Origin: Arcicella sp. | Lineage (GTDB): Bacteria > Bacteroidota > Bacteroidia > Cytophagales > Spirosomataceae | Assembly: GCA_025354645.1 (NCBI GenBank) | Contig: JANXML010000077.1 | Location: 1 to 46,519 of the forward strand | Direction of reading: 5' to 3' | Length of the DNA: 46,519 bases | Shown here: in pieces, positions 9,901-18,368 of the stretch | Layout: the number at the start of each line of letters is the position of its first letter | How positions within the stretch are numbered: position 1 is the first letter of the stretch | Notes under the pieces: generated by a model | Told to the model about the DNA's origin: nothing | The model's database searches: none | The model's input: only the letters and a program-made list of their open reading frames with translations | Program-made: the position numbers and the translations under genes

Positions 9901-12900
9901 CGCTTAAAAATCCAACGCAAAATTTTGGAGCAATAACTCGTGCTATCACTTCTGATACTGACTTTGATAATGCCAATATTGAAACCTTGGAGTTTTGGTT
10001 AATGAATCCTTTAATCCAAGGTGATGCTGGTATTGTGAGAGCAACTGGTGATTTGAATGTGGATAAAACAAACAGTCAAAGAAGAAATGACACTGGTGGA
10101 AAGTTAATTTTCAATATTGGTGATGTATCGGAAGATTTTGTGCCAGATGCTTTTTCAAATTTTGAGAACGGAATTCCTTCGGGTGAAAAAGTAAAAGAAG
10201 GCGTACCAAATAAAAGGCAAAATATTGAACAAACTATTTGGGGTATTGCCCCAACACAACAGTTTGTTACAAACGCTTTTTCTAATGGTGCGGACCAAAA
10301 TAGAACTGCACAGGATGTTGGTTTAGATGGTTTGGGAAATGTGAGTGTTTTGGAGAATGATACATACGATGAAAAACGGTTTTTTAAATCTTATACCGAT
10401 AGAATTAGTACGATTGTAACGGATACCAAAGCAAGACAAGCCATTTTGGACGACCCTTCTGGTGATGATTATCATGGTTATTTAAGTGAAAAATATAACA
10501 ATGTCTCGAGCTTAATTCTACGTTATAAAGATTATATGGGTTTGGAAAACAACTCTCCTGAATCGAATTCGGCTAATGCCAATAGTAGTAATACAAACTT
10601 TGGAAATACACAAACCAACACGCAGCAGCCCGATCGAGAGGATTTGAATCAAGATAATACAGTTAATGACAACGAAGCCTATTATCAATACGAAATAGAT
10701 ATAAAATCGGAAAAACTACGAGTTGGGCAGAACTACATTGTTGATAAAATTGTGGAGCCAAATGGCGTGGAGTGGTATTTATTTAGAATTCCACTTCGTT
10801 CTCCCACCAAAGCAGTTGGTGGAATCAATGGATTGAAGAGTATGCGTTTCATTCGTACTTTCTTGACAGATTGGGAACAACCTGTGGTTTGTAGATTCGC
10901 TGCTTTTCAATTAGCAGGTTTTCAATATCGTAAATTCACGGGTGATTTAACGCCAAGAGGTTTACAAAATGTTCCAGAGCCTTATGATGCAAAATTTAAA
11001 GTTACTGCCGTTAATATTGAAGAAAATGGTGATGTAAAAGGGGGAAGTAAAGGTCCTCAATCAGTTTCTTACGTTGTTCCGCCAGGCTTCGAGCGTGATA
11101 GAGATATTACGACTATAAATAATGCTCAATTGAACGAGCAATCAATGAGTTTATGCGTTGAAAATCTTCGTGCGGGCGATTCAAGGGCAGCTTTTAAGAA
11201 TACTTTAACGGATTTTATTAACTACAAAAATTTGAGAATGTTTATCAGTATGAACAGTCCAGATCTTTCAGTTGATGGAAAAGTAAAAGCATTTGTCCGC
11301 TTCGGAACCGATTTAACGGAGAATTATTATGAAATAGAAACGCAAGGATTATTGAGAACTGAATACGGAGTTCAATCACCAGAACAAGTTTGGAATTCTG
11401 CCAATGAGATTGATATTCCTTTTGATGCACTGAAAAGTGTTAAGTTGAAAAGAGACAGGAATAACGGAAAAATAACGGAATCTTTTTCTGATTCTGTCTT
11501 TTATAATGGACGTAGATACATCGTTTCAGTGGTTGGTCGTCCAGATTTGAGTACAGTTCTAAATACGATGATTGGTGTTAGAAATCCCCTTTCGTCAAAT
11601 GGTCAAGATAGAACATTTTGTATTTGGGTAAACGAACTTCGAGCAACGGGTTTTGAGCAAACTTCTGGGCAAGCCGCCATTGGGAAATTAAACTTAAAAT
11701 TAGCTGATTTTGCCAACATTACTGTGAATGGTTCATTCAAAAATTATGGTTTTGGCGGTGTTCAAACAAAGATTTCTGAACGTGCCAGAGAAACAACATT
11801 GGAATATGGTATTGCTGCTAATATTAATGTAGATAAACTTCTGCCAGAAAAATGGGGCGTTAAAATTCCTTTGTATGTTACTTACGACCGAAAAAACATA
11901 GCACCAAGATTTAATCCTCTTGACCCAGATGTTCCATTGGATAGTTCTTTGGCGAATTTGAATGGAAGTGAAACTGACCGAGCAAACTATAAGAAAAGTA
12001 CCGAAGATAATACCGAGAGAAAAGGAATAAACTTAACGAATGTTAGAAAAATAAAAACGGGTCAAAATACGGTTTCTCGTCCTTGGGATATTGAAAATTT
12101 CACGGCAACTTATGCGTATTCTGAACTTACAAGAACCAATACTTTAATTGACGAATACAAACAAACACAATACAAAGGTGGCTTAACTTATTCTTTTACA
12201 GGTAATCCAAAACCGTATGAACCTTTTAAGAATTTGAAGTCAAATCATCCTCTCTTGCGTTGGGTAAAGGATTTTAATATTACACCACTGCCAAATTCTG
12301 TTACATTAAGAGCAGATATGGATAGAAGTTTTATCAAAACACAACTCAGGAACATTGATCCAACTGCCGCACAAGGAACTGGCACCCCCAAATTAACTAC
12401 TAATGGTGTACCTCCACTTTTTGAGAAATATTGGTTTTTTAATCGTGCTTATAATCTAAATTGGAATTTGACGAAAAGTGTTGTCGTTGGATACGTCGCC
12501 ACTGCAAACGCTATCATTGATGAACCTTACGGAGAATTGGATACTCAGTTGAAAAGGGATTCAGTAAGTAATAATTTAAGACGGTTTGGTCGTACAAAAG
12601 GTTTTGACCAACAAGTGAATACTGTTTGGCGATTACCCTTAAACAAATCACCCTTAACCGACTGGATGTCAGCCGATTATAGTCACCGATTTGGTTATAC
12701 TTATTATGCAAATTCGTATGAGATAAAGGATGATGATGGTTATTTATTTGGAAATATCATTAAAAATACAAGAAACAGAAGCATTAACGGAAAGGTAGAT
12801 TTTGTTTCTTTATACAACAGAATTCGTGCCTTACGATTAGCAAATCAGCCAAGAGTCGAACGCAAAAACGTGGCTCGAAATCCTGGTGATGATGAAGATA

Positions 12901-14339
12901 TTATTAAACCACAACCTAATTTTGTCAGAAGCGTAACTCGTTTATTAATGGCAATCAGAGGTATTCAAGTGAATTACAGTATTGATGAATCTACATCATT
13001 AGCGGGGTTCCTACCAACACCAGGAATTTTAGGAATGAATAGTGGAAATTCTGCCCCAGGTTTAGATTTTATTACGGGGAGTCAAGATCCAAATATTCGT
13101 TTCAGGGCTTCAGATAATGGATGGTTAACAAAAAGTAGTGTGTTGAACATTCCATTTTTACAAGTTAGAACGCAAAATTTAACGTACAGAACAGCCATTG
13201 AACCTTTCAGAGATTTTAAAATTCAATTGGAAGGAAGATGGAGTCGCTCTGATAATTATCAAGAATTGTATCGTCAAGACAGTTTGCATACAGGTTTTAG
13301 AAATTTCAGTCCAGTTCGTTCAGGAAATTACAGTATGTCATTTTTGTCTTTTTTAACCGCTTTTGATAGTAATTCACCCGACGATAAATCGGTAATTTTT
13401 AATCGTTTTAGGAGTTACCGAAATATTATGTTAGAAAGATTAAATGCTAAAAACAGAACCGAAGGACTTGAGGGAAAATATGATTTGAATTCACAAGATG
13501 TATTGATTCCAGCGTTTTTTGCTGCTTACAGTGGTGTATCACCCGATAAAGTTGGCTTCTCTCCTTTCGTGAATATTCCCCTTCCAAATTGGCGGGTTGA
13601 TTACAATGGTTTGGCAAATATTGGTTGGTTTAAACGTAAATTTTCTAATATATCGATCCAACACGCCTATTCATCTACCTATAGTGTTGGAAATTTTGTA
13701 TCATCATTGGGTTACAAAGATGTTTCGTTATTGACTTTGGATAATATGATGTATAATACAGCAACGTTAAGCAAAGGGCAAATTGTTCGACAAGATGATA
13801 TTACTTACAAAGACCAAATTGGGGACCAATATTTGGTTCCAATTTATGCCATGAGTGTTATTACATTCCAAGAAAAATTCTCCCCTTTAATTGGCATAAA
13901 TGCAACAACAAAAAGTAAAATATCTATTCAAGTAAGTTATAATCAAGATAGAAATATTGGGTTAAATCTTGCTAATAGTTATGTTAATGAATTAAGTAAC
14001 AAGGATTTAGTTTTAGGATTAGGTTTCACAAGAGCAAATGTTTTAGTTCCTTTTAAAGTGAGAGGAAAACGAGTTAGATTAAAAAATGACTTGAAATTTG
14101 ATGCAAAATTAACCATCAGAGATACCAGAACAATTCAACGCAAATTAGACGAAGCACCAGTAGTAACGAATGGTTTCACGCAATTTCAATTCCGTCCGCA
14201 AGCAAGTTATAAGGTTACTGAAAGATTATCTGTGACAGCGTATTACGACAGAATGTTCAATAATCCGTTTGTTTCTAAACAGTATTATCGTTCCACTGAC
14301 CAAGCGGGCGTTCAAGTAAGATTCAGTTTATCAGAATAA
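6966..14339 (+). CDS. sprA: type IX secretion outer-membrane translocon SprA/Sov
   Basis: The giant outer-membrane beta-barrel through which the type IX secretion system exports adhesins and enzymes; needed for gliding in related bacteria. The product has 2457 residues, normal for SprA (about 2300-2500). It has a hydrophobic N-terminal leader (about residues 5-25), long runs of alternating hydrophobic/polar beta-strands, and a C-terminus ending in barrel-like strands (YRSTDQAGVQVRFSLSE). A conserved SprA-type segment lies near residues 860-950 (FIDDFEAARN, then a region rich in R, Y and N). The start is GTG at 6966: an in-frame stop lies 12 bases upstream and no ATG follows for a long distance. 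gcvH follows 89 bases downstream. Assignment rests on size, composition and synteny. Confidence 0.93.
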   Translation: MQHKKFYIISGFLVFSVFASLAWVSPLHDVVFRYNVHKNLFPSLKVDTIKKSGKRPKFKLKDRYANKFSEKTSASPFVLKDPKNINTEFKLDSAGKISVYEKTKDLKGNDNYRPAERMTIQDFNNRQEDRFMRDYWKKFAASQDGKDESSGRGLLPKIELPAAIDRIFGGTKIDFKPNGNILLDIGYLTQFNDIPTIPVELRRIGNLIFNEQAQINFQGKIGDKLNLNTNFDTKASFNFQNQLKLNWRTNEEDILQNVEVGNTSWQLNSQLIPGVQNLFGIKTLMRFGNLDVTLVAAQQRSKQDCITLRGGSQGKNFEIRGSLYDENRHFFLAQYFRDNYERSLRNLPMITSGVTITRLEVYVTNRTQNTETLRNLVAFSDLGEGNPFNKAQVKPRGAKNNLSPVDNLNNDLFQNLRADSSILRKANQTSFRLESKFNLQKGTDYDLLRGAKRLTEREYRFQPELGYISLITPLRNDEILAVSYEYTKDGQRHQVGELTEDYQSLEDNKVLFLKLLKSSTIRNNLDNPMWNLMMKNIYSLNAQQLTRQGFQFRVIYKDDQTGIDNPNLQEGEKIVDRERSLRLKETPLLRVMGLDRLNVNNDPQVDGNFDYVEGVTVDSKNGKIIFPVLEPFGKSLRTQFNPDEVGLIDKYVFDKLYTSTQTDAIQLTGKDKFFLKGSFQSGVGGDVSLPFGVDGKSVTVTAGGVPLSAGTDYIVEPQSGRVRILNAGVSNSGREIKVCYEKPDLFNNQIRTLLGTHIDYTVGQNLHLGATIQHMNESPPGYLRRVQMGNEPVSNTIFGFDAAIQQKSNFLTRMVDALPLISTKETSAFDFSGEFAQLIPAVNNDVQNNAFIDDFEAARNIFSLNNQPTAWRPGSTPQMFPLGNPTNLEKHFRRAKISAYIADFSLYGSGNTNLDPLGVNPEDISKYAYERAVTATNLFPNRAQPNNITNIPIAIMDVSYFPSERGIYNYNTNLNANGTLKNPTQNFGAITRAITSDTDFDNANIETLEFWLMNPLIQGDAGIVRATGDLNVDKTNSQRRNDTGGKLIFNIGDVSEDFVPDAFSNFENGIPSGEKVKEGVPNKRQNIEQTIWGIAPTQQFVTNAFSNGADQNRTAQDVGLDGLGNVSVLENDTYDEKRFFKSYTDRISTIVTDTKARQAILDDPSGDDYHGYLSEKYNNVSSLILRYKDYMGLENNSPESNSANANSSNTNFGNTQTNTQQPDREDLNQDNTVNDNEAYYQYEIDIKSEKLRVGQNYIVDKIVEPNGVEWYLFRIPLRSPTKAVGGINGLKSMRFIRTFLTDWEQPVVCRFAAFQLAGFQYRKFTGDLTPRGLQNVPEPYDAKFKVTAVNIEENGDVKGGSKGPQSVSYVVPPGFERDRDITTINNAQLNEQSMSLCVENLRAGDSRAAFKNTLTDFINYKNLRMFISMNSPDLSVDGKVKAFVRFGTDLTENYYEIETQGLLRTEYGVQSPEQVWNSANEIDIPFDALKSVKLKRDRNNGKITESFSDSVFYNGRRYIVSVVGRPDLSTVLNTMIGVRNPLSSNGQDRTFCIWVNELRATGFEQTSGQAAIGKLNLKLADFANITVNGSFKNYGFGGVQTKISERARETTLEYGIAANINVDKLLPEKWGVKIPLYVTYDRKNIAPRFNPLDPDVPLDSSLANLNGSETDRANYKKSTEDNTERKGINLTNVRKIKTGQNTVSRPWDIENFTATYAYSELTRTNTLIDEYKQTQYKGGLTYSFTGNPKPYEPFKNLKSNHPLLRWVKDFNITPLPNSVTLRADMDRSFIKTQLRNIDPTAAQGTGTPKLTTNGVPPLFEKYWFFNRAYNLNWNLTKSVVVGYVATANAIIDEPYGELDTQLKRDSVSNNLRRFGRTKGFDQQVNTVWRLPLNKSPLTDWMSADYSHRFGYTYYANSYEIKDDDGYLFGNIIKNTRNRSINGKVDFVSLYNRIRALRLANQPRVERKNVARNPGDDEDIIKPQPNFVRSVTRLLMAIRGIQVNYSIDESTSLAGFLPTPGILGMNSGNSAPGLDFITGSQDPNIRFRASDNGWLTKSSVLNIPFLQVRTQNLTYRTAIEPFRDFKIQLEGRWSRSDNYQELYRQDSLHTGFRNFSPVRSGNYSMSFLSFLTAFDSNSPDDKSVIFNRFRSYRNIMLERLNAKNRTEGLEGKYDLNSQDVLIPAFFAAYSGVSPDKVGFSPFVNIPLPNWRVDYNGLANIGWFKRKFSNISIQHAYSSTYSVGNFVSSLGYKDVSLLTLDNMMYNTATLSKGQIVRQDDITYKDQIGDQYLVPIYAMSVITFQEKFSPLIGINATTKSKISIQVSYNQDRNIGLNLANSYVNELSNKDLVLGLGFTRANVLVPFKVRGKRVRLKNDLKFDAKLTIRDTRTIQRKLDEAPVVTNGFTQFQFRPQASYKVTERLSVTAYYDRMFNNPFVSKQYYRSTDQAGVQVRFSLSE

Positions 14340-14428
14340 TAGAAGTTTAAAAAATTTCTCTTAAATTGCATCGAAATCATTAAATAAAAGAGATATCCCA
14401 TAACTTAACATTTTACAAATAATAAAAT

Positions 14429-14809
14429 ATGAATTTTCCAGCAGAATTACGTTACACAAAAGAACACGAATGGGTTAAATTAGAAGGCGATATTGCCACA
14501 GTAGGCATTACAGATTTTGCTCAAAGTGAGTTGGGAGACATCGTTTACGTTGAAATTGAAAGCGTTGGACAAACCTTGGCAAAAGACGAAATCTTTGGTT
14601 CGGTTGAAGCCGTAAAAACTGTTTCAGATTTATTTTTACCAATTGCTGGTGAGGTTTTGGAAGTAAATCCTGCCTTGAACGATCAACCAGAATTAGTAAA
14701 TTCGGATCCATTTGGTGAAGGTTGGATGATAAAAATGAAAGTCTCAAATCTTGCAGATGTTGATTCTTTGATGGAAGTTGATACTTACCAAGCTCATACA
14801 GGGCATTAA
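14429..14809 (+). CDS. gcvH: glycine cleavage system H protein
   Basis: Lipoyl carrier that shuttles the aminomethyl group between the P, T and L proteins during glycine breakdown. The 126-residue length is normal. The lipoylation site is K63 in the motif [13 protein letters not shown]. Also visible are the start region [13 protein letters not shown] and the conserved GEGWMIKMK near the C-terminus. The other gcv genes are absent from the window. In Bacteroidota, gcvH is commonly found directly after sprA, for reasons that are not clear. An intrinsic terminator follows 20 bases after the stop. Confidence 0.97.
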   Translation: MNFPAELRYTKEHEWVKLEGDIATVGITDFAQSELGDIVYVEIESVGQTLAKDEIFGSVEAVKTVSDLFLPIAGEVLEVNPALNDQPELVNSDPFGEGWMIKMKVSNLADVDSLMEVDTYQAHTGH

Positions 14810-14828
14810 TATTAAAATATTTGTATTT

Positions 14829-14857
14829 AAAGCCCTGATTGTCAGGGCTTTTTTTTG
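14829..14857 (+). terminator. intrinsic terminator after gcvH
   Basis: Perfect 9-bp stem AAGCCCTGA / TCAGGGCTT with a TTG loop, followed by a run of T. Closes the sprA-gcvH unit. Confidence 0.93.
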
Positions 14858-14942
14858 ATAAATTTGTTAAAATAGTAAAAGATAATTAGACTATGGAGTA
14901 AAGAGATTTTGAAGATTAGAGAATTTTTTTTATTGAAAATAT

Positions 14943-14974
14943 CTCATAATTCATACCTCATAATTCATACCTCA
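14943..14974. repeat. tandem 14-bp direct repeat before the dihydroorotase-like gene
   Basis: Two head-to-tail copies of CTCATAATTCATAC plus a partial third (CTCA), ending four bases before the ATG at 14979. It uses the same CTCATA words as the inverted repeat at 389-541. Confidence 0.8.
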
Positions 14975-14978
14975 ATAA

Positions 14979-16247
14979 ATGAAAACCCTTATTCGTTCCG
15001 CTAAAATAATCTGTAAAACTTCTGACTACCACGGTCAGACAAAGGATATTTTTATTGAAAATGGCATTATTCAACAAATTGGTGATGCCTTGATTACGGA
15101 AACTGATGAAACGGTTGAAGGGGAAGATTTGCACATTTCCGTGGGTTGGTTTGATATGCGTGTACACGCCAAAGAACCAGGTTATGAATACAAAGAAAGC
15201 CTTGAATCAATGGAACAGACGGCTTTGACGGGAGGTTTCACAGAAATTGCATTATTGCCAAATACCAACCCAGTAGTACAAACACGTGAGAGTGTAAATT
15301 ATCTGAAACGCTCGGGTGAAAAAGTGAAATTTCATCCAATGGCAGCCGTTACGATGAATTGCGAAGGTAAAGATTTCACTGAAATGATTGACCTTCATGA
15401 GGCAGGTGCAGTTGCTTTTACCGATGGTGAAAATTCAATTCAAAATCCTGATATTTTTTTAAAAAGTCTTCAATATCTCACTCAATTTGACGGATTGCTC
15501 ATAAATCATCCAGAAGATACAAATCTTACCCATTACGGTCAAATGCACGATGGTTCAGTCAGTACATTTTTAGGAATGAAAGGAATACCACAAATGGCAG
15601 AGGAAATTATGTTGATGCGAGACATGAAATTATTGCAATACGTTATGGAAACCCCTTTTATTTCAAGATTTACGAATAAAAGTATCTTGCATTTTTCTTG
15701 TATTTCATCTCATGAAACCGTTAATTTGATTAGAATGGCAAAAGAAAAAGAATTGCCAATTACTTGCGATGTAGCAGCTCACCAACTATGTTTTACCGAA
15801 AATAATTTAATAGATTTTGATAGTACTTTCAAAGTAAATCCCCCTTTCCGTACACAGAAAGATGTTGATGCACTTTGGGAAGGTTTGGCAGATGGTACAA
15901 TCGATGTAATAGTTTCAGACCACAATCCCCAAGATGAAGAGTCGAAGAAATTAGAGTTTGATATGGCAGAATTTGGCGTGATTGGACTGGAAACCGTCTT
16001 TGCTTGTGTGAATACTTTAAATAAACAAATATTATTGGAAGATATTATCGAAAAAATTACGGACAACCCTCGAAAAATTTTACGATTAAACAACCCAAAA
16101 ATTGAGGAAGGTGCGAAAGCAAATTTAACTGTCTTTTCCCCAACTCAGGAATATATTTACGAAGAAAAAAATATTATTTCAAAATCAAAAAATTCACCTT
16201 TTATTGGTAAAACGTTGAAAGGTAGAGTTATTAAGGTTATTGCTTAA
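14979..16247 (+). CDS. dihydroorotase-family protein with degenerate metal site
   Basis: 422 residues, full length for class I dihydroorotase (pyrimidine synthesis). PNTNPV, FTDGE, the histidines in NHPED (H177) and HFSCISSHE (H238), and the aspartate in SDHNP (D314) are kept. However, the first metal-binding motif, usually DxHxHxREPG, reads DMRVHAKEPG (residues 59-68), so the first histidine is R61 and the substrate arginine is K65. The later DHxPH is SDHNPQ. The protein may be a non-catalytic relative (as with pseudo-dihydroorotases) or have altered activity. Two DUF4199 genes follow at 21 and 19 bases, suggesting one operon. The family is certain; enzyme activity is doubtful. Confidence 0.85.
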   Translation: MKTLIRSAKIICKTSDYHGQTKDIFIENGIIQQIGDALITETDETVEGEDLHISVGWFDMRVHAKEPGYEYKESLESMEQTALTGGFTEIALLPNTNPVVQTRESVNYLKRSGEKVKFHPMAAVTMNCEGKDFTEMIDLHEAGAVAFTDGENSIQNPDIFLKSLQYLTQFDGLLINHPEDTNLTHYGQMHDGSVSTFLGMKGIPQMAEEIMLMRDMKLLQYVMETPFISRFTNKSILHFSCISSHETVNLIRMAKEKELPITCDVAAHQLCFTENNLIDFDSTFKVNPPFRTQKDVDALWEGLADGTIDVIVSDHNPQDEESKKLEFDMAEFGVIGLETVFACVNTLNKQILLEDIIEKITDNPRKILRLNNPKIEEGAKANLTVFSPTQEYIYEEKNIISKSKNSPFIGKTLKGRVIKVIA

Positions 16248-16268
16248 ATAAAAGAATCCCTAAATAAA

Positions 16269-16808
16269 GTGTTTAACAATTCATTTCCTAAAAATATTTT
16301 GCTCTACGGAGTAATCGCAGGACTATTAACTTTAACGTATTGCCTCATTTTAGCAAATTTTGGGGGCGTTCCATTAGATGGTAAAAAAGCTCCAACTATC
16401 ATTTTTAGCTTGATTTGCATGGTTTTATCCGTGAAAGCATACCGCAAAAATAATCCCGATCAAACACTTCATTTTTGGGAAGGCTTAGTGGTTGCAAACC
16501 TCACAAATCTGATTGGAGCCTGTGTTAGTGCCATTGGTTTATACTTTTGGTTGAGTGGTAGTGGAAATTATGTACTTTCTACTTATATTTCAGAGAGTAT
16601 TCAGACACTCCAAATTCCTTCTGTAAAGGACGGTTATATCAAAGAAATGGGAGGACTATCTTTCGTTCAATTAATTCAAGGTTTCAAAGACTTATCACCT
16701 AAAAACATTGCGACGGACGAAATTACAGGCTTGAAAGGGAAATTGCCGCTGGGTATTTTAATCTCAATTATGATTTCATTGTATTACAGAAGAGGATATT
16801 TAAACTAA
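16269..16808 (+). CDS. DUF4199 integral membrane protein (first of a pair)
   Basis: 179 residues with about four membrane segments (approximately 12-30, 42-57, 72-95, 158-170). The pattern fits DUF4199, a Bacteroidota membrane family of unknown function. The start is GTG at 16269, directly followed by the sequence FNNSFPKN; no ATG is available in the right place. It lies 21 bases after the dihydroorotase-like gene and 19 bases before a second DUF4199 gene, so all three are probably co-transcribed. Confidence 0.8.
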   Translation: MFNNSFPKNILLYGVIAGLLTLTYCLILANFGGVPLDGKKAPTIIFSLICMVLSVKAYRKNNPDQTLHFWEGLVVANLTNLIGACVSAIGLYFWLSGSGNYVLSTYISESIQTLQIPSVKDGYIKEMGGLSFVQLIQGFKDLSPKNIATDEITGLKGKLPLGILISIMISLYYRRGYLN

Positions 16809-16827
16809 CATTATTAAAAAACAATTC

Positions 16828-17343
16828 ATGGAAAATCAAACAACTACAACTCGCACAGCCTTGAAATGGGGTGTAATTATTGGAATTATAAACATATTGT
16901 ACAGCACAGCTATTATGGTTTCTGGACAAATTGGAAATCAATCCTTAGTATATGTTTCTTATTTAATCATCGGCATTGGAATTTATCTTGCATTGAATGA
17001 TTTTAAAAAAGAAAACGCTGGCTTTTTGTCTTTCGGACAAGGACTTGGATTGGGTACCATGATGTCTGCAATTGTTGGTCTAATCTCAAGTTTTTACTCT
17101 TTTGCGTATGTGAAATTTATTGATTCTTCTATTATGGATCAGGCGTTGAAAAATGCAGAGCGAGAAATGGAGAAAAGAGGTTTGCCCGACGATCAAATTG
17201 ATCAAGCCATGGAATATTCTAAGATGTTTATGAGTCCAGGGGTTATGTTTGTTTCAAGCGTATTTATCATAACTCTCATAGGCTTTATACTATCATTAAT
17301 CATTTCAGCAATTATGAAAAAAGATAAGCCCGTATTTGATTAA
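16828..17343 (+). CDS. DUF4199 integral membrane protein (second of a pair)
   Basis: 171 residues, again with about four hydrophobic helices (approximately 13-30, 38-55, 70-95, 140-162) and a charged segment between the third and fourth (REMEKRGLPDDQIDQAMEYS). Such tandem DUF4199 genes are common in Bacteroidota and likely arose by duplication. Starts with a clear ATG. Function unknown. Confidence 0.8.
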   Translation: MENQTTTTRTALKWGVIIGIINILYSTAIMVSGQIGNQSLVYVSYLIIGIGIYLALNDFKKENAGFLSFGQGLGLGTMMSAIVGLISSFYSFAYVKFIDSSIMDQALKNAEREMEKRGLPDDQIDQAMEYSKMFMSPGVMFVSSVFIITLIGFILSLIISAIMKKDKPVFD

Positions 17344-17424
17344 TTTAACGACATAGATAAAAAAATACAGAAATAAAACTTTAATTTCAAGTAGCTAATT
17401 ACTATTAACCAGTAAATATTTTCC

Positions 17425-18147
17425 ATGTATCAAATCTTCAAAAAAGAACTTAATTCATTCCTTGATTCACTTATTGGATACATTGTCATTGGCGTATTTC
17501 TAACCGCAACGGGGCTTTTTACTTGGTTTTTTAAAGATAATATTCTCGATTTTGGGTATGCTGATATGAATTTATTTTTTCAAATTTCACCTTTCATCTT
17601 TCTTTTTTTAATCCCAGCCATCACCATGAGAGCGTTTTCTGAAGAAGTAAAATCTGGAACTATTGAGTTACTTTTTACGAAACCGCTGTCTAAATGGCAA
17701 ATAGTGTTAGGCAAATATTTAGCAAGCTGTTTTTTGATTTTGTTGTCATTACTTCCTACGATTTTGTATTATTATTCAGTTTATCAATTGGGAAATCCGC
17801 AAGGAAATATTGATTCAGCAGCAGTTTTTAGTTCTTATTTAGGGCTGTTTTTATTAGGATGTGTATTTGCAGCAATTGGTGTTTTGATGTCATCTTTTAC
17901 TGATAATCAAGTAACGGCGTTTGTACTCTCGTTCGTGATTTGCCTACTATTTTTTTACGGTATTGGACAAATATCTCAAATGCCTTTTATGGGAGATTTT
18001 GGCTATATTTTCAATCAATTAGCCCTTGATTATCAATATAATGCTCTTGGAAAAGGCTTATTAGATTCAAGAAATATAATTTATTTCTTGACGGTTATTT
18101 TCATAGCACTTTGGGCTACTAAACTTAAAATTTCTGCATTAAAATAA
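17425..18147 (+). CDS. gldF: gliding-motility-associated ABC transporter permease, GldF-like
   Basis: 240 residues with six hydrophobic membrane segments, of the ABC-2 permease type. The N-terminus MYQIFKKELNSFLDSLIGYI and the cytoplasmic loop AFSEEVKSGTIELLFTKPLS match the GldF family, which with the GldG auxiliary protein and GldA ATPase makes an ABC transporter linked to gliding. The usual partner gldG is not downstream; a WG-repeat gene and a 221-base gap follow instead. It may still be read from the DUF4199 unit (81-base gap upstream). The family call is good; a role in gliding is inferred from homology and from sprA in the same window. Confidence 0.88.
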   Translation: MYQIFKKELNSFLDSLIGYIVIGVFLTATGLFTWFFKDNILDFGYADMNLFFQISPFIFLFLIPAITMRAFSEEVKSGTIELLFTKPLSKWQIVLGKYLASCFLILLSLLPTILYYYSVYQLGNPQGNIDSAAVFSSYLGLFLLGCVFAAIGVLMSSFTDNQVTAFVLSFVICLLFFYGIGQISQMPFMGDFGYIFNQLALDYQYNALGKGLLDSRNIIYFLTVIFIALWATKLKISALK

Positions 18148-18221
18148 ATAAAGCAATTTAGTAATAGATTTATTTGTTAAAACTTAATTTATGTAACGTG
18201 TTGATTTCCAAATATTTACAA

Positions 18222-18242
18222 TTACATTCAGAGTGAATGTAA
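18222..18242. promoter_or_regulatory. 21-bp dyad, possible operator upstream of the WG-repeat gene
   Basis: TTACATTCA and its exact complement TGAATGTAA separated by GAG. No T run follows, so it is not a terminator. It lies 127 bases before the WG-repeat gene. The size and spacing suit a dimeric DNA-binding protein; no regulator can be named. Confidence 0.4.
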
Positions 18243-18368
18243 ACATCAAAAATCAAATTTTAGTTAAAGTTTTATTAAGACTTGATTTTCTTTAATAATA
18301 ACGGTAATTTAGTATTCATAAATTTATCAAAATCCTGACCAAAGTAATTAATATATTCACTAACTCAA

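Noticed and set aside
15779-16093. 104-codon open frame on the minus strand inside the dihydroorotase-like gene
   Set aside because: It lies opposite a clearly coding sequence and has low-complexity Ser/Phe composition; a shadow frame.
18148-18368. A small gene in the gap before the WG-repeat gene
   Set aside because: No frame with a start and reasonable length or composition on either strand.
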